Below are positions 45,114 to 55,248 of a stretch of 64,000 nt of DNA, one piece after another. Position numbers and translations under genes: made by a program. The stretch comes from Moritella sp. 5. Its GTDB lineage: Bacteria; Pseudomonadota; Gammaproteobacteria; Enterobacterales; Moritellaceae. The notes below the pieces were generated by a model. The model did no database searches and was not told where the DNA came from. It saw nothing but the letters and a program-made list of their open reading frames with translations. Numbering within the stretch: position 1 is the first letter of the stretch; every line of letters begins with the position of its first letter. The stretch is taken from positions 1,860,001 to 1,924,000 of the forward strand of contig NZ_CP056122.1 of assembly GCF_018219455.1 (NCBI RefSeq), read 5' to 3'.

Positions 45114-46181
45114 TCAAACTTTGATGTCTCCTGATAAAGAGGCTCTTAGACGCTGCATACCTTCATCAATAGATACCTGAGGCTGATAACCAAGGTCCGC
45201 TTTAGCCGCGCTGATATCAAAGTAATGGCTGGTTGATAATTGACGCGCGACAAAACGCGTCATCATTGGTTCTTGGGTCTTGCCAAGTAACTGGTATACC
45301 TTCTCCAGTACGGTGCCGACTAAGTAGGCCAGTAGTGCTGGTACGCGTTTCGTCACCGGTGGTAAATCAGCACAATGGAGTATTTTATTGAGCATGCTGG
45401 CCATCGTGATAGGTTGATCATTACTGACAAAGTAGCTATTACCAGCACAACTTGGCGTAGGGTCGGCGAGCCTTAGCGCCGCCAGAATATGGGCATAGGC
45501 GGCATTGTCGATATAGATAGTATCAACCAGTTTATCCTCTTTACCGACTAATTTTAATCGACCGAGTTTGGCTCTGGCAATGACTCGTGGCACTAGGTGC
45601 GGATCACCGGGTCCCCAAATTAAATGTGGCCTTAAGGCAAGGGTTTTTAATTTATCGCTATTAGCGGCCAGTACCATTTGCTCGGCAAGCGCTTTGGATT
45701 GCGCATAATAATTTAAGAATGACTGGGCGTAAGGTTGCGATTCATTGATCCCTGCCTCGTCTTCGCCCGTAAATGTCACACTTGGGGTGCTGGTATATAC
45801 TAAGCGCTCGATAGCCAGTGACTGACAGGCCTGAATGATATTGGCAGTACCTTCCACATTAGGTCGATAATAATCAGCTTTCGAACCCCATACACCTGCT
45901 TTCGATGCGACATGAAAGACCAAGTCACAGTCCTTCATCGCCGCGGTGAGCGTCGACAAATCGCTGATATCGCCTTGCACCATGTTGATACCTAACGTTG
46001 ATAAGTGCGGATAATGGCCACGGGCGAACCCGGTGACTTTAATTCCGGCAGCACATAATGCCCGGCAGATGCTGGTCCCTAAAAAACCACCGGCACCAGT
46101 GACAAATACATGTTTGGTGGTCGCAGATAATGCAGTAAGTGCACGTTGTTCTGCGGGCGGACGTAAACTGAAATTCGTCAT
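45114..46181 (-). CDS. oleD: OleD, NAD(P)H-dependent 2-alkyl-3-oxoacid reductase
   Basis: 355 residues of the extended SDR/3-beta-hydroxysteroid dehydrogenase type: VTGAGGFLGTSICRAL Rossmann motif, VYTSTPSVTF, and the YAQSK catalytic pair. In the head-to-head olefin pathway OleD reduces the 2-alkyl-3-keto acid made by OleA to the beta-hydroxy acid. It is the last gene of oleABCD, 25 bases after oleC. Confidence 0.92.
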   Translation of the reverse strand: MTNFSLRPPAEQRALTALSATTKHVFVTGAGGFLGTSICRALCAAGIKVTGFARGHYPHLSTLGINMVQGDISDLSTLTAAMKDCDLVFHVASKAGVWGSKADYYRPNVEGTANIIQACQSLAIERLVYTSTPSVTFTGEDEAGINESQPYAQSFLNYYAQSKALAEQMVLAANSDKLKTLALRPHLIWGPGDPHLVPRVIARAKLGRLKLVGKEDKLVDTIYIDNAAYAHILAALRLADPTPSCAGNSYFVSNDQPITMASMLNKILHCADLPPVTKRVPALLAYLVGTVLEKVYQLLGKTQEPMMTRFVARQLSTSHYFDISAAKADLGYQPQVSIDEGMQRLRASLSGDIKV

Positions 46182-46206
46182 ATTAAGACCTTGTTTTAGA
46201 ATACTG

Positions 46207-47943
46207 TTAACGATTATAAGGTGCTTGTTTTTGTGCCCAAAGAGCTAATTTCTCACGAAATATTTTGGCATTGTGGCGAATATCGACAGGAAAATCAGGG
46301 TGAATTAAAAACGCGTTGATCGCGGATGTTTGCTGATGTTTATTGCCAATCGCGTTAAGTTCGTTAAATAACTGTTCAGTCGAGATGACAGCATCATTTT
46401 CTAATTCGACACACAGTAACGGTATGGTTTCACCTTGGTATTGGATCCCCACCAGTGCGGTACGTTTCACTTGCTCATGGGTATTAAATATTCGCTCACA
46501 AGGGATCGAAAAATAGCGTTGACTCGGCGTGGCTACGCTGTGCGCTTTACGTCCACACATCCATAACTGACCTTGTTCATCCACATATCCAAGATCCCCC
46601 ATGCGGTGTCGAAACACTGGCTGTGATTCAGTGCTCGTTGGGTCTTTAATCTTGGCTTGTTGGGTGGCAACGTCGCGGCGATAATAGCGCTGACTGACTA
46701 CTTGTCCTTTCACGACGATCTCACCAATTTGTTGGGTTGGTAAGGTTAAGTCATTATCCCAATCTGTAATGACATCTTCGCTGATCGCAATAATGGCGAT
46801 CTCAACATCTTTGATTGGCTGGCCAACGCAGATCCCGCCACCATTATTGGTAATGTCTTGCATGGTTAACAGTGCTTTACTGCCAATCTTAGTGAGGGGC
46901 AATGACTCTGTGGCACCATAAGAATTCCATACCTCTACATCGGTTTTAAGCAAGCGAGTAAAGCGTGAAATTGACGATAAGGTTGCTGGCGCTCCAGCAG
47001 ATATCACGCGTTTCAAGCTGGTTAATATCTGCGGTTGACCGTGTTTGCAGCCTGCTTGACCAAGGATCTCGATTAATGCCGGATTAGCAAACAGGTTAGT
47101 GCACTGGTATTTTTCAATGGCAGCAAAGATAAAGTTCGGGTTAGCGGTTATCGGTTTGCTGGCATCCATATCTGGAATAATTGACGCCATGCCCAGCGCT
47201 GGACCAAATAGCGAGAATAACGGGAAGGTACTGAGATCTCTTTCTCCGGGCTTTATACCGTAATCATCGCGGAGCGCTTGTATTTGTCCTTCAAACATTT
47301 GGTGGCTGTAAACAACGCCTTTAGGCACGCCAGTACTGCCACTGGTGAATAATATGGCACACAATTCACTGTTATCAAATAGCGCGATAGGATAAGGCTT
47401 AACCTGCTCATCTTGATGTTTATTTGGGGTTAAATTGGCACGATACTCAGTTAATAAACGCTGTAAGCTCATTTGTCCGGTGAGGCGAGACAGTATTTCA
47501 CAGCCGCCGACGGTCAGGCTACATCTGACACTGTCTTTACCCCAGCCAAACAGTTTACGTGCGATATGGGCTTTGGGAATACCAATGAAAGCATCGGGAG
47601 CCGATTCACTAAAACATTGTTTTAGATTACGGATCCCCATTCCTGGATCAACTAAGATCGGCACGATACCCGCTTTAAATAATGCAAAGGTCAAGACAAA
47701 GAAATCAATGCTTGGCGTGACCATTAATACGGCTTTCATTCCTCGTTTTATGCCATAAGCATTTAGCGCATAGGCGAGTTCATCACTTTGCTGATCAAGA
47801 GACGATAAATTAATTTCGTCATAAACCAATTGACCTCTACTGCTACGCTGCACGGCGACAGCGAGAGAGTCGGGGGTCGCGAATGCTGCGTGGGAGAGAT
47901 GGCGACAGAAGTTCATCGCCTCTGAGGTTGCGCTGATTGCCAT
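46207..47943 (-). CDS. oleC: OleC, beta-lactone synthetase (AMP-forming)
   Basis: 578 residues of the adenylate-forming family: [17 protein letters not shown] near residue 197, WNSYGATE, and [18 protein letters not shown] with the hinge. OleC activates the beta-hydroxy acid with ATP and closes it to a beta-lactone. It is followed by oleD and preceded by oleB with a 5-base gap. Confidence 0.92.
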   Translation of the reverse strand: MAISATSEAMNFCRHLSHAAFATPDSLAVAVQRSSRGQLVYDEINLSSLDQQSDELAYALNAYGIKRGMKAVLMVTPSIDFFVLTFALFKAGIVPILVDPGMGIRNLKQCFSESAPDAFIGIPKAHIARKLFGWGKDSVRCSLTVGGCEILSRLTGQMSLQRLLTEYRANLTPNKHQDEQVKPYPIALFDNSELCAILFTSGSTGVPKGVVYSHQMFEGQIQALRDDYGIKPGERDLSTFPLFSLFGPALGMASIIPDMDASKPITANPNFIFAAIEKYQCTNLFANPALIEILGQAGCKHGQPQILTSLKRVISAGAPATLSSISRFTRLLKTDVEVWNSYGATESLPLTKIGSKALLTMQDITNNGGGICVGQPIKDVEIAIIAISEDVITDWDNDLTLPTQQIGEIVVKGQVVSQRYYRRDVATQQAKIKDPTSTESQPVFRHRMGDLGYVDEQGQLWMCGRKAHSVATPSQRYFSIPCERIFNTHEQVKRTALVGIQYQGETIPLLCVELENDAVISTEQLFNELNAIGNKHQQTSAINAFLIHPDFPVDIRHNAKIFREKLALWAQKQAPYNR

Positions 47944-47948
47944 ATAAT

Positions 47949-48827
47949 TCAGCCCTTATCTGTGATGAAGTCAGTAATTAGCCCGATAACTTCATCACTG
48001 GCGTCTTCAAGAATATAATGACCGCAGTCATCAAATTCATTCACTTGCGCGTGCGGCATGCGTTGTTTCCATTGCGCTAAAAAGTGTTTATCAAACACAA
48101 AATCTTTTAATCCCCAGCAAATCAGGGTTGGCACAGTCGAAAACTTAGCCAGACTATCGCTAATATCAGAGACTAGCTGATAATTTCGATCTTCAGGTTT
48201 TAGCGGAATGTCCTGCACAAAACGTAAGGTGGAAATACGGTTACGCCAAGAGTTAAAAGGCGATACATAAGCGCGGCGAACATCTCGGCTCATTGCTTTG
48301 CGACGAACGCCAACAATCGAAGCGATAGATGAAAAGGCATTAAAACCGCGCACTAAAAACGTGCCGACAAAGGTACTGCGACAGATCCATAATGGTAGCG
48401 GAAACGCTTTTGATAAAGGCAGATGAAAAGCCGCTGTATTTAAGATCACCAGGCGTTTGATCCGCTCTGGATATCGCGCGGCATAACCCATACCTATCAT
48501 GCCGCCCCAGTCGTGGACGACTAAGGTGATGTTTTCTTTAATATCCAGATGCTCAAGTAATGCTTCCAGATCATCAATTCGGCTGGTTAAGGTATAGTCG
48601 TAATCGTTATCATCGGGCTTATCAGAAAGACCACAACCAATATGGTCGGGTACAATACACTGATAATTGGTGCTTAATGCCGAGACTAGATTTCGATAAT
48701 AAAACGACCAACTCGGGTTACCGTGAACCATAACGACAGGCTCTCCGGTTCCTTCATTGAGGTAATGATATTGCTGACCGTTACGATCAAGGTAGTTACG
48801 TTTAAACGGGAATAATTTATCTAACAT
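47949..48827 (-). CDS. oleB: OleB, beta-lactone decarboxylase (haloalkane-dehalogenase fold)
   Basis: 292 residues, alpha/beta hydrolase with nucleophile Asp106 in [12 protein letters not shown], as in haloalkane dehalogenases, and an [15 protein letters not shown] oxyanion strand. In Ole operons OleB decarboxylates the beta-lactone to a cis-olefin. It lies 4 bases from oleA and 5 from oleC, so the four genes are one transcript. Confidence 0.92.
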   Translation of the reverse strand: MLDKLFPFKRNYLDRNGQQYHYLNEGTGEPVVMVHGNPSWSFYYRNLVSALSTNYQCIVPDHIGCGLSDKPDDNDYDYTLTSRIDDLEALLEHLDIKENITLVVHDWGGMIGMGYAARYPERIKRLVILNTAAFHLPLSKAFPLPLWICRSTFVGTFLVRGFNAFSSIASIVGVRRKAMSRDVRRAYVSPFNSWRNRISTLRFVQDIPLKPEDRNYQLVSDISDSLAKFSTVPTLICWGLKDFVFDKHFLAQWKQRMPHAQVNEFDDCGHYILEDASDEVIGLITDFITDKG

Positions 48828-48831
48828 AGGG

Positions 48832-49881
48832 TTACCATTTTAATCCAAGCATCATACAATTTAAGCCACTGCCTATTCCTAAGAAGCTCACGTTGTCACC
48901 TTTCTTCAAAAAGCCTTCTTCGTCGGCCATCGCTGCGGTCACCGGCAGTGATACTGTGCCCATGTTTCCCAGGTATTTGAAGGTCGGAAACTCTTTTTCA
49001 ACCGGAATATTTAAGGCGGCTAATACTTTCTTTTGGTTGGCTGCACCGACTTGATGACAAATTACTTTATTGACATCTTCAGGGGTCCACTGGCGTTGCT
49101 CTAAAAATTGCTGCCAGGTTTCTTGCGCCAGTGCGACGCCTTCTTTGAGTAATTTGACTGCGTCGGTACGCATATATTCACGGTATAACTGAGTATCGAT
49201 TTCTTTCAATCCCCACTGGCATAGATCGTGATGTTCTGGCGCAGATAAGTGCGTGGCCCCTAATAATTGGTGATTTCGAGACCCAGCTAAATTTAAGCTG
49301 CCATCGGTAAGTAATATAGCAACGGCACCAGAGCCGCCAGTCAAGGTCGCCAGTGATGTGGCGTAATTTCTGATGGTCGGATCGGCTAGCATATCATCGA
49401 TAGTCACATCAACAATATGACGTGCAGATTCACAAGAAACCACTAAACCCGCTTTTATCTGGCCCAATTCGATGCGGTTGGCGATATCTAACATGCCGGA
49501 CAAGGCCCCTAAACAGGCATTACTGATGTCATAAATGGCGGTGTTATTAGATACGCCCAGTTTTGCGGCGATACGGCATGCTGTTGCTGGTTCGTGTTGG
49601 TCACGGCAGACACCGGTATATACTACCGCGCCGATATCGCTGACATTGATGCCCGTTTCATCAAGGGCCTTTTGTGCGGCAATTAACGCGCCGTCAGATA
49701 ACATGTAGTCTTTTGGCCACCAGCGACGTTGGGTAATACCAGTGAGAGCGGCAAGTTGACCGACAGGAATTCGTAACTTTTGATATAAAGGAGCTAAGCG
49801 GAGTTCTAGTGCTGTACTTGTTATGATCTCAGGAGCCAGTTCATAGGTCAGGCTATTAATAAAAACGCGGTTATATTTCAT
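48832..49881 (-). CDS. oleA: OleA, thiolase-fold head-to-head condensing enzyme
   Basis: 349 residues of the KAS III-like thiolase superfamily with catalytic Cys123 in ISNACLGALSG, the QVGAANQKKV His/Asn region and GSGLNCMML at the end. OleA condenses two fatty acyl-CoA chains with loss of one CoA, beginning hydrocarbon synthesis; in marine bacteria with PUFAs the product is a C31 polyene. First gene of the operon; the promoter should lie in 49882-49987, where no clear operator is seen. Confidence 0.93.
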   Translation of the reverse strand: MKYNRVFINSLTYELAPEIITSTALELRLAPLYQKLRIPVGQLAALTGITQRRWWPKDYMLSDGALIAAQKALDETGINVSDIGAVVYTGVCRDQHEPATACRIAAKLGVSNNTAIYDISNACLGALSGMLDIANRIELGQIKAGLVVSCESARHIVDVTIDDMLADPTIRNYATSLATLTGGSGAVAILLTDGSLNLAGSRNHQLLGATHLSAPEHHDLCQWGLKEIDTQLYREYMRTDAVKLLKEGVALAQETWQQFLEQRQWTPEDVNKVICHQVGAANQKKVLAALNIPVEKEFPTFKYLGNMGTVSLPVTAAMADEEGFLKKGDNVSFLGIGSGLNCMMLGLKW

Positions 49882-49987
49882 GGCTAGGTTATTTTGCTCA
49901 ATTGAGGCGAATTATCGCCTTATTTTAATTACATAAATTACGTTAACGTTATTTGAGCAAGAAAGCGGTGTAGATACAACTAAAAGT

Positions 49988-51208
49988 TTATTTCGAGTCA
50001 TGCGAGTTTAAGGGTAAATAGGATTGGTTTAAATGCCGATGTCGGCTATGCGTTAATATCAGCGCTATGGTTAAACCTGTGAGTAAATAGAAAACCCCCA
50101 AACTTGTTTGACTGTTGATCAAATGTTTGATTAAAAAACCACCGAGCAGCCCGGCAATACACATCTGTACCGATCCCGATAATGCAGATACCGCCCCGAC
50201 TTGCTTACTGTGTGGTGCCAGTAACATGCTCATCGATAATGGAAAGCAGATCCCTTGTGCTATGGATAGTAAAGTAAAACCAAATATCAGGTTAGGCAAC
50301 GACATCTCATTAAACACTAACCAACAGCCAGCCATCATCATAATGCTCGATGCTAAGTATATTAGTTGATTGGTAGTGAAGCGTTTATTTAGTTTATTTA
50401 AGATCAAGCAGCCCATTAATAATCCTGTAGATGGGATGATCATCACTTCTCCGTACTCTGCGGGACTAAGTTTTAATCCTTCTTGTAATAAGAAGGGTAG
50501 CAGTGACACGGATACCAGCGTTGATAAGTAACCGACCCAGTTATAGCTTGCTGATGAGATCACTTGGTAGTTTTGTGATAAATGCCAGTAGCCACGTAGT
50601 GTTTTTCTTATTTTAAATTTTGTCACTGCATGTGGTAACGTTTCAGGTAAGACAAAGTATCCTAAAGTGACAATGGCCGATAGATAAAGCAATACAAAGA
50701 TAAACACGGATTGCCAGCCAAAATGCCATGCGGCCCAGCCGCCGACAACAGGAGCCAAAATAGGCAGGATAGATGCTGTTATGGACATATAGGACATCGC
50801 TTGCGTGAGTTGGCTACCGCTGTAACTATCGCGGAGGACACTGCGGCTTAATACAGATGCGCTACCTGCACCTAAACCTTGTAATAAGCGACCTGTAATC
50901 AGTGCAGTATAGCTGTCGGGGAGTAGCACACAGATTAAGGTTCCGACCAAATAGATACCTTGACCGAGTAAAAATACCGGGCGACGACCGATAGCGTCTG
51001 ACAACGGACCATAGAAAAGCTGCGATAATCCGAAGCCGACTAAAAATAGGGTGACAAGCTGCTGTATGTCGGCTTGGGGCACACCAAGATCACGGCTTAT
51101 CAATGGCAATGAAGGCAGATAAATACTGACACCCACTTGTCCAGTGGCAATGATCATCATGGCTAAGGCAAGTGGGATTTTGTTAAATGGCGTTTGATTT
51201 ATTTTCAT
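49988..51208 (-). CDS. Bcr/CflA-type MFS multidrug exporter
   Basis: 406 residues, twelve helices; GVSIYLPSLPLISRDLGVPQADIQ and LFYGPLSDAIGRRPV are the Bcr/CflA signature, with GRLLQGLGAGSASVLSRSVLRD on helix 5. It exports drugs or metabolites by proton antiport. Its start codon lies within a palindrome (51205-51236), suggesting repression by a local regulator whose gene is not adjacent. Confidence 0.9.
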   Translation of the reverse strand: MKINQTPFNKIPLALAMMIIATGQVGVSIYLPSLPLISRDLGVPQADIQQLVTLFLVGFGLSQLFYGPLSDAIGRRPVFLLGQGIYLVGTLICVLLPDSYTALITGRLLQGLGAGSASVLSRSVLRDSYSGSQLTQAMSYMSITASILPILAPVVGGWAAWHFGWQSVFIFVLLYLSAIVTLGYFVLPETLPHAVTKFKIRKTLRGYWHLSQNYQVISSASYNWVGYLSTLVSVSLLPFLLQEGLKLSPAEYGEVMIIPSTGLLMGCLILNKLNKRFTTNQLIYLASSIMMMAGCWLVFNEMSLPNLIFGFTLLSIAQGICFPLSMSMLLAPHSKQVGAVSALSGSVQMCIAGLLGGFLIKHLINSQTSLGVFYLLTGLTIALILTHSRHRHLNQSYLPLNSHDSK

Positions 51209-51236
51209 GTAGCCAGTGTATATTAAGGCTACATGA
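51205..51236. promoter_or_regulatory. Palindrome over the exporter start codon
   Basis: Perfect 10-base arms TCATGTAGCC / GGCTACATGA separated by 12 bases; the left arm contains the start codon of the minus-strand exporter gene. It may be an operator or an mRNA hairpin blocking translation. Confidence 0.6.
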
Positions 51237-51300
51237 ATGATAATCCGCTTTATTGGAATGTCATTAAGTCCTAATGGGACCTAAACAAGCTTTGGTTTGT

Positions 51301-51533
51301 CTATTTTTTGTTACTCATGTTTACCCATTCATAATATGTTCATATCGATCTTACATACACTCGCTACGCATTACTTAATGTTACTTAGTGTTACTTATAA
51401 ATCCTTAGTTTTTTAGCATTTATCAACGTGATATTGTCGATTAGTACATTGATTTAACTTGTTTTATATGATGAATTTGAACCTATTCTAGACCGCAGTG
51501 ATTTACTCACCGGAACCGATGAAAATGCAGATG
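51301..51533 (+). repeat. Duplicated element, copy B, with deleted lipoprotein-gene fragment
   Basis: 51301-51470 matches 26027-26196 at about 90% with no gaps. Directly after, 51474-51533 matches 26460-26519, inside the lipoprotein gene. The DNA corresponding to 26197-26459, including the start of the gene, is missing, so this is a partial duplicate with an internal deletion. The rest of the 51209-51650 gap is AT-rich with no gene. Confidence 0.85.
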
Positions 51534-51650
51534 TCAGCAAGCAAATCTTTAATCGGACTCAATTATCTTTGCCATTTCATCATAAATACTTATCACTATC
51601 GAGTTCTATCATATTTTACTTAACCACTTATATTTAAATGGATTTTTATT

Positions 51651-52499
51651 ATGAAGTTAAAAGTTTTACCTATTTTACTTACATCAATATTGTTTAGTAC
51701 CTCTAGTTATGCAGCACTAGGGGAGCATAATGTTAACAATGATACTTTAACCAACAAACATAAAGTGCATGACTTTAAATTTTATGCATCTCTGTATGAG
51801 AAAAAATCTAATAAGCTTGATCGTATTTTACAAAGAAATCAGAGTAACCCAAAAAAGATTAAAGCTATTTCTAAATTATTTTTAAATTCGTCCTATGTGA
51901 AAAATCGTCTTATTGGATCTGGTGTAGAAAAAGAAAGGTTTGTAGCGGATTTCAGAGCATTAGACTGTTTTACCTTTTTAGATTATGTCGAATCTTTAAG
52001 AAAATCATATGACTTTTCATATGACTTTTCAGATAATTTAATTAAAACGCGATATAAAAATAGTAAAGTTGACTTCTTATTAAGAAAACATTTCTTTTCA
52101 GACTGGACCTATGAAGATGATAACGGTGATAGAAATGCTGAAGATATAACAGAGTATTTAACTGAGCACACTAACACGATACAAAAAGAGTTAAATCAAA
52201 AAGCGGATGGTGGAACTTACATCGCAGGGTTACCAATAGTATCAAGAAAAATATCCTATATTCCAGGCGATAGTATAGATGGCAGTGTCGTTAATAACCT
52301 TGAAAATGGTGACTACATTGGTATATATACAAACATAGCAGGACTAGATGTAACCCACACGGGGATATTTATTAGAGGGAAAAATGGACCCGTATATAGA
52401 AATGCATCATCACTTTCTAACAATATGAAAGTCGTTGATACGCCATTTTTAGAATATGTCCAAGGTAAACCGGGAATTGTAGTCTACAGGGCACTTTAA
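51651..52499 (+). CDS. DUF1460 (N-acetylmuramoyl-L-alanine amidase-like) exported protein
   Basis: 282 residues with a signal peptide ending SSYAAL. The block FRALDCFTFLDYVESL holds the probable nucleophile Cys106, and the later VTHTGIFIRG gives the His; both fit DUF1460 (NlpC/P60-related fold). Such proteins cut or recycle peptidoglycan fragments. A relic of the lipoprotein locus lies about 120 bases upstream, so promoter sharing is possible. A terminator hairpin follows at 52525. Confidence 0.82.
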   Translation: MKLKVLPILLTSILFSTSSYAALGEHNVNNDTLTNKHKVHDFKFYASLYEKKSNKLDRILQRNQSNPKKIKAISKLFLNSSYVKNRLIGSGVEKERFVADFRALDCFTFLDYVESLRKSYDFSYDFSDNLIKTRYKNSKVDFLLRKHFFSDWTYEDDNGDRNAEDITEYLTEHTNTIQKELNQKADGGTYIAGLPIVSRKISYIPGDSIDGSVVNNLENGDYIGIYTNIAGLDVTHTGIFIRGKNGPVYRNASSLSNNMKVVDTPFLEYVQGKPGIVVYRAL

Positions 52500-52524
52500 A
52501 ATTACAATCCTATCCTGATCATCG

Positions 52525-52555
52525 GAGTGAAGGCGTCAATGATATGCCTTCACTC
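52525..52555. terminator. Hairpin after DUF1460 gene
   Basis: Perfect 10-base stem GAGTGAAGGC / GCCTTCACTC with an 11-base loop, 26 bases after the stop; no T-run follows. Confidence 0.6.
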
Positions 52556-52667
52556 ACCCCATTCAGTTCTCGCCTTAAATCATGAACAACTTCTATTATC
52601 TGTTCCATATTTAAAGAATGCTTTTGCCTATAAACTCTTAACTACAAGTTAAATAGTGAGATAAATC

Positions 52668-53708
52668 ATGGTTAATACAGACAAAAGAGTAAGATGGGGA
52701 ATCGCTGGATTAGGCAATATTGCTAGGCGGTTTGCTACGGCTTTGAATGGCAATAGTCAATATGGCGAGTTATATGCTGTAGCCGCCAGAGATTTAGGTC
52801 GCGCTGAACAATTTGGTGAAGAGTTTAAAAGTAACGTGAGCTATGGCTGTTACGACGATATGGCAACGGATCCTAATGTTGATGCTGTATATATTGCAAC
52901 GGTACATCCGTACCACTATCCCTTAGTTGAACTATTTTTAACCCATAAGAAGCATGTCTTTGTTGAAAAACCAGCGTTCACCAACCTACAGGATTGGTTA
53001 TCTATGAAGGCGTTAGCAACAAAAAATGGGGTGATATTATTAGAGGCCATGAAAACCGTTGCATTTCCAGCTTACCAAGAATTGAAGAACTACCTGATCA
53101 GGCATAACCTTAAACTGACTTCAATTGAAGCGAGCTTTGGTAATGAACACGAATATGATCCCGAGTTGTTCATATTTAATCCAAATTTAGCGGGCGGTGC
53201 AACGCTCGATGTGGGGGTTTACGGACTTTGGTTATACTGTGACCTATGTCGGTCGTTAGGGGTTAATGTCCCGGAACCTGTTGTTGAGATGTCAACGCTG
53301 GTGGCCGAGTCATACGTTGACACCGATGCTTGTTTTACTTTTACAGGTCAGGTTAACGGAAAAATATCAGCTTCAATTGTGAAAAATTTACCACGGGTCG
53401 CGATATTACGTGGTGATCAATTAGCCATTACCATTCGAGAAAAATGGTGGAATCCCAGTGTCATTGATATTGAATATCAAGGAAAAACATTCACCATCGA
53501 TCATCCAGTAGAGGGGAATGGTTTTGAATTTGAAATCGATCACTTTTCACAGCTTGTGCTTGAAAATAAAACTGAATCTGACATCCTATTGTCAGAAGTA
53601 ACAGCTCAAGTCCAATCGATTATGGAACATGGGTTAATTAACGCTGGATATGGTTACCTGACTCAATTAGGGGGCTTTGGAACACTGAATGGCAAACTTA
53701 AAGCGTAA
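52668..53708 (+). CDS. Gfo/Idh/MocA-family oxidoreductase
   Basis: 346 residues: Rossmann motif GIAGLGNIARRFA, HVFVEKPAF with the conserved EKP lysine, and a C-terminal alpha/beta domain with the GGATLDVGVYG motif. It likely oxidises or reduces a sugar or cyclitol with NAD(P). It overlaps the next regulator gene by 20 bases, so that protein may control or sense its pathway. Confidence 0.88.
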   Translation: MVNTDKRVRWGIAGLGNIARRFATALNGNSQYGELYAVAARDLGRAEQFGEEFKSNVSYGCYDDMATDPNVDAVYIATVHPYHYPLVELFLTHKKHVFVEKPAFTNLQDWLSMKALATKNGVILLEAMKTVAFPAYQELKNYLIRHNLKLTSIEASFGNEHEYDPELFIFNPNLAGGATLDVGVYGLWLYCDLCRSLGVNVPEPVVEMSTLVAESYVDTDACFTFTGQVNGKISASIVKNLPRVAILRGDQLAITIREKWWNPSVIDIEYQGKTFTIDHPVEGNGFEFEIDHFSQLVLENKTESDILLSEVTAQVQSIMEHGLINAGYGYLTQLGGFGTLNGKLKA

Positions 53709-55188
53709 GCTTGAAATTTACGAACAAATCTTTCAAACATTTGGTCCTGGAGTATCGACTTGTCAAATAAGTCAGATAGCGGCTCTGCTGCATGTCACTG
53801 AACGACATGTTCAAACTATACTAAAAAAATTGGTGAGTGTTGGTTGGATTCAATGGGAGGCAAGCTCTGGAAGAAGTAAAAAAGCGATACTTACTTGCCA
53901 AGTCGAGCCCATTGATGCTTGCTATGAATCCGCTAGAGGTCTAGCCGATGAAGGAAACTTAGATCAGTTGCTTAGTATCCTTAGCTTTGGTGGTAGAGAT
54001 GCAGGAAGGGAGTTTCAATCATATTTAAATGACGCTAGTCACTCAGCTCGTCGTATTGCTTATATGCCTTTTCATCGTGAGTTAGAAGAGCTAAAACCTC
54101 ATAAGGTGAAGCGGCGTACGGAACGTTTTTTGGTGACTCAAATTTGCCAATGTTTGACGTCAGTAGAGAAAGGGAGTGTAGTCGGTGATTTAGCTTATCA
54201 CTGGGTCTCTAATGACAGTGCTACAAGGTGGCAATTTCAAATTCGCAGAGGGATACGTTTTCATGATGGGAGTATACTCAAAGCACAAGATGTTGCTCAT
54301 TGCCTAAATAGGTTAATCCAACATGCATATTGGCATTCGACTTATAACCATATTATAGAAGTGAATGCTGTTTCTGATGAGCAGTTGGAGATTAAATTAA
54401 ATCAGCCAGATTGGCATCTACCCAGATTACTTTCTCGGGCAGAGTCGTCAATATTTAAGATGACCTCGACGACCACGCGACTTATTGGTTCGGGGGCTTT
54501 CTCATTGGCAGTATTCTCTTCTAAAATGCTTAGATTAAGCCGTAATGCTTACTACTCACGTGAGACCTCTATCCTCGACTGGGTTGAGCTGTGGGTTTAT
54601 CCTGAATGGGCACAAAGCAAAGCGTGTGCACAAAATCAGATTTGCCTTCAGGTACCAGATACGACTGTTACGAGCCAAAGTGACAAATCGGCCTCCTTTT
54701 TAATGATCCAAAACCCTCATAAATCGATGATGGAACGGCATATTACTTTTGAAGATACAGCGGAATGCAAGAAACTGTTTAGCAGTATATCAACCGATAA
54801 TGATCAAGGTATTTCAGTGGATTATGGGGACTACAGTCAATCTGAACAAGTCAGTATTTGTAGTGTTATTGAAGAAAATGATTCATTTAGTGCTTGGTTA
54901 AGTTTTTTATTACAGTATCCATTTGAAAATCATGAGCTGGATGTTGGAATACTCGAAGCTCTACACTCATCTCTTACGTCAATTCGGAACGAGAGAGACT
55001 TCAATCAAGCGACAGACTTATTGGCCGCATTGTTCTCTTGGTTGAGTGAGCAAAACGTAGTAAAAGAATTAAAGCATGAGCCTTTTGTACTCGCGTTATC
55101 TGAACAAATTAATGGCGCTAACGTGAATGGATATGGCTGGAGTGAATTAAATAAAATATGGATTTCATTAGATTCAAATCCGCGTTAA
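53689..55188 (+). CDS. SgrR-like regulator with solute-binding domain
   Basis: 499 residues: an N-terminal winged helix of the SgrR type (LLHVTERHVQTILKKLVSVG), then an oligopeptide/ABC substrate-binding protein domain (GDLAYHWVSNDSATRWQFQI, IRFHDGSILKAQDVAHCLNRL, TTRLIGSGAF). SgrR regulators combine these and sense small molecules inside the cell. It is translationally linked to the Gfo/Idh/MocA gene, so it probably senses a substrate or product of that enzyme. Confidence 0.8.
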   Translation: MANLKRKLEIYEQIFQTFGPGVSTCQISQIAALLHVTERHVQTILKKLVSVGWIQWEASSGRSKKAILTCQVEPIDACYESARGLADEGNLDQLLSILSFGGRDAGREFQSYLNDASHSARRIAYMPFHRELEELKPHKVKRRTERFLVTQICQCLTSVEKGSVVGDLAYHWVSNDSATRWQFQIRRGIRFHDGSILKAQDVAHCLNRLIQHAYWHSTYNHIIEVNAVSDEQLEIKLNQPDWHLPRLLSRAESSIFKMTSTTTRLIGSGAFSLAVFSSKMLRLSRNAYYSRETSILDWVELWVYPEWAQSKACAQNQICLQVPDTTVTSQSDKSASFLMIQNPHKSMMERHITFEDTAECKKLFSSISTDNDQGISVDYGDYSQSEQVSICSVIEENDSFSAWLSFLLQYPFENHELDVGILEALHSSLTSIRNERDFNQATDLLAALFSWLSEQNVVKELKHEPFVLALSEQINGANVNGYGWSELNKIWISLDSNPR

Positions 55189-55204
55189 TCATCATATTCC
55201 TTCA

Positions 55205-55248
55205 TATTACAGCTTTCTCAAAAATGCCTTCTAGAGAAAGCTGTAATA
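55205..55248. terminator. Strong hairpin between convergent genes
   Basis: 15-pair perfect stem TATTACAGCTTTCTC / GAGAAAGCTGTAATA with a 14-base loop. Its right arm supplies the last five codons of the TauE-like frame on the minus strand, so that frame runs into a terminator. Confidence 0.85.
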
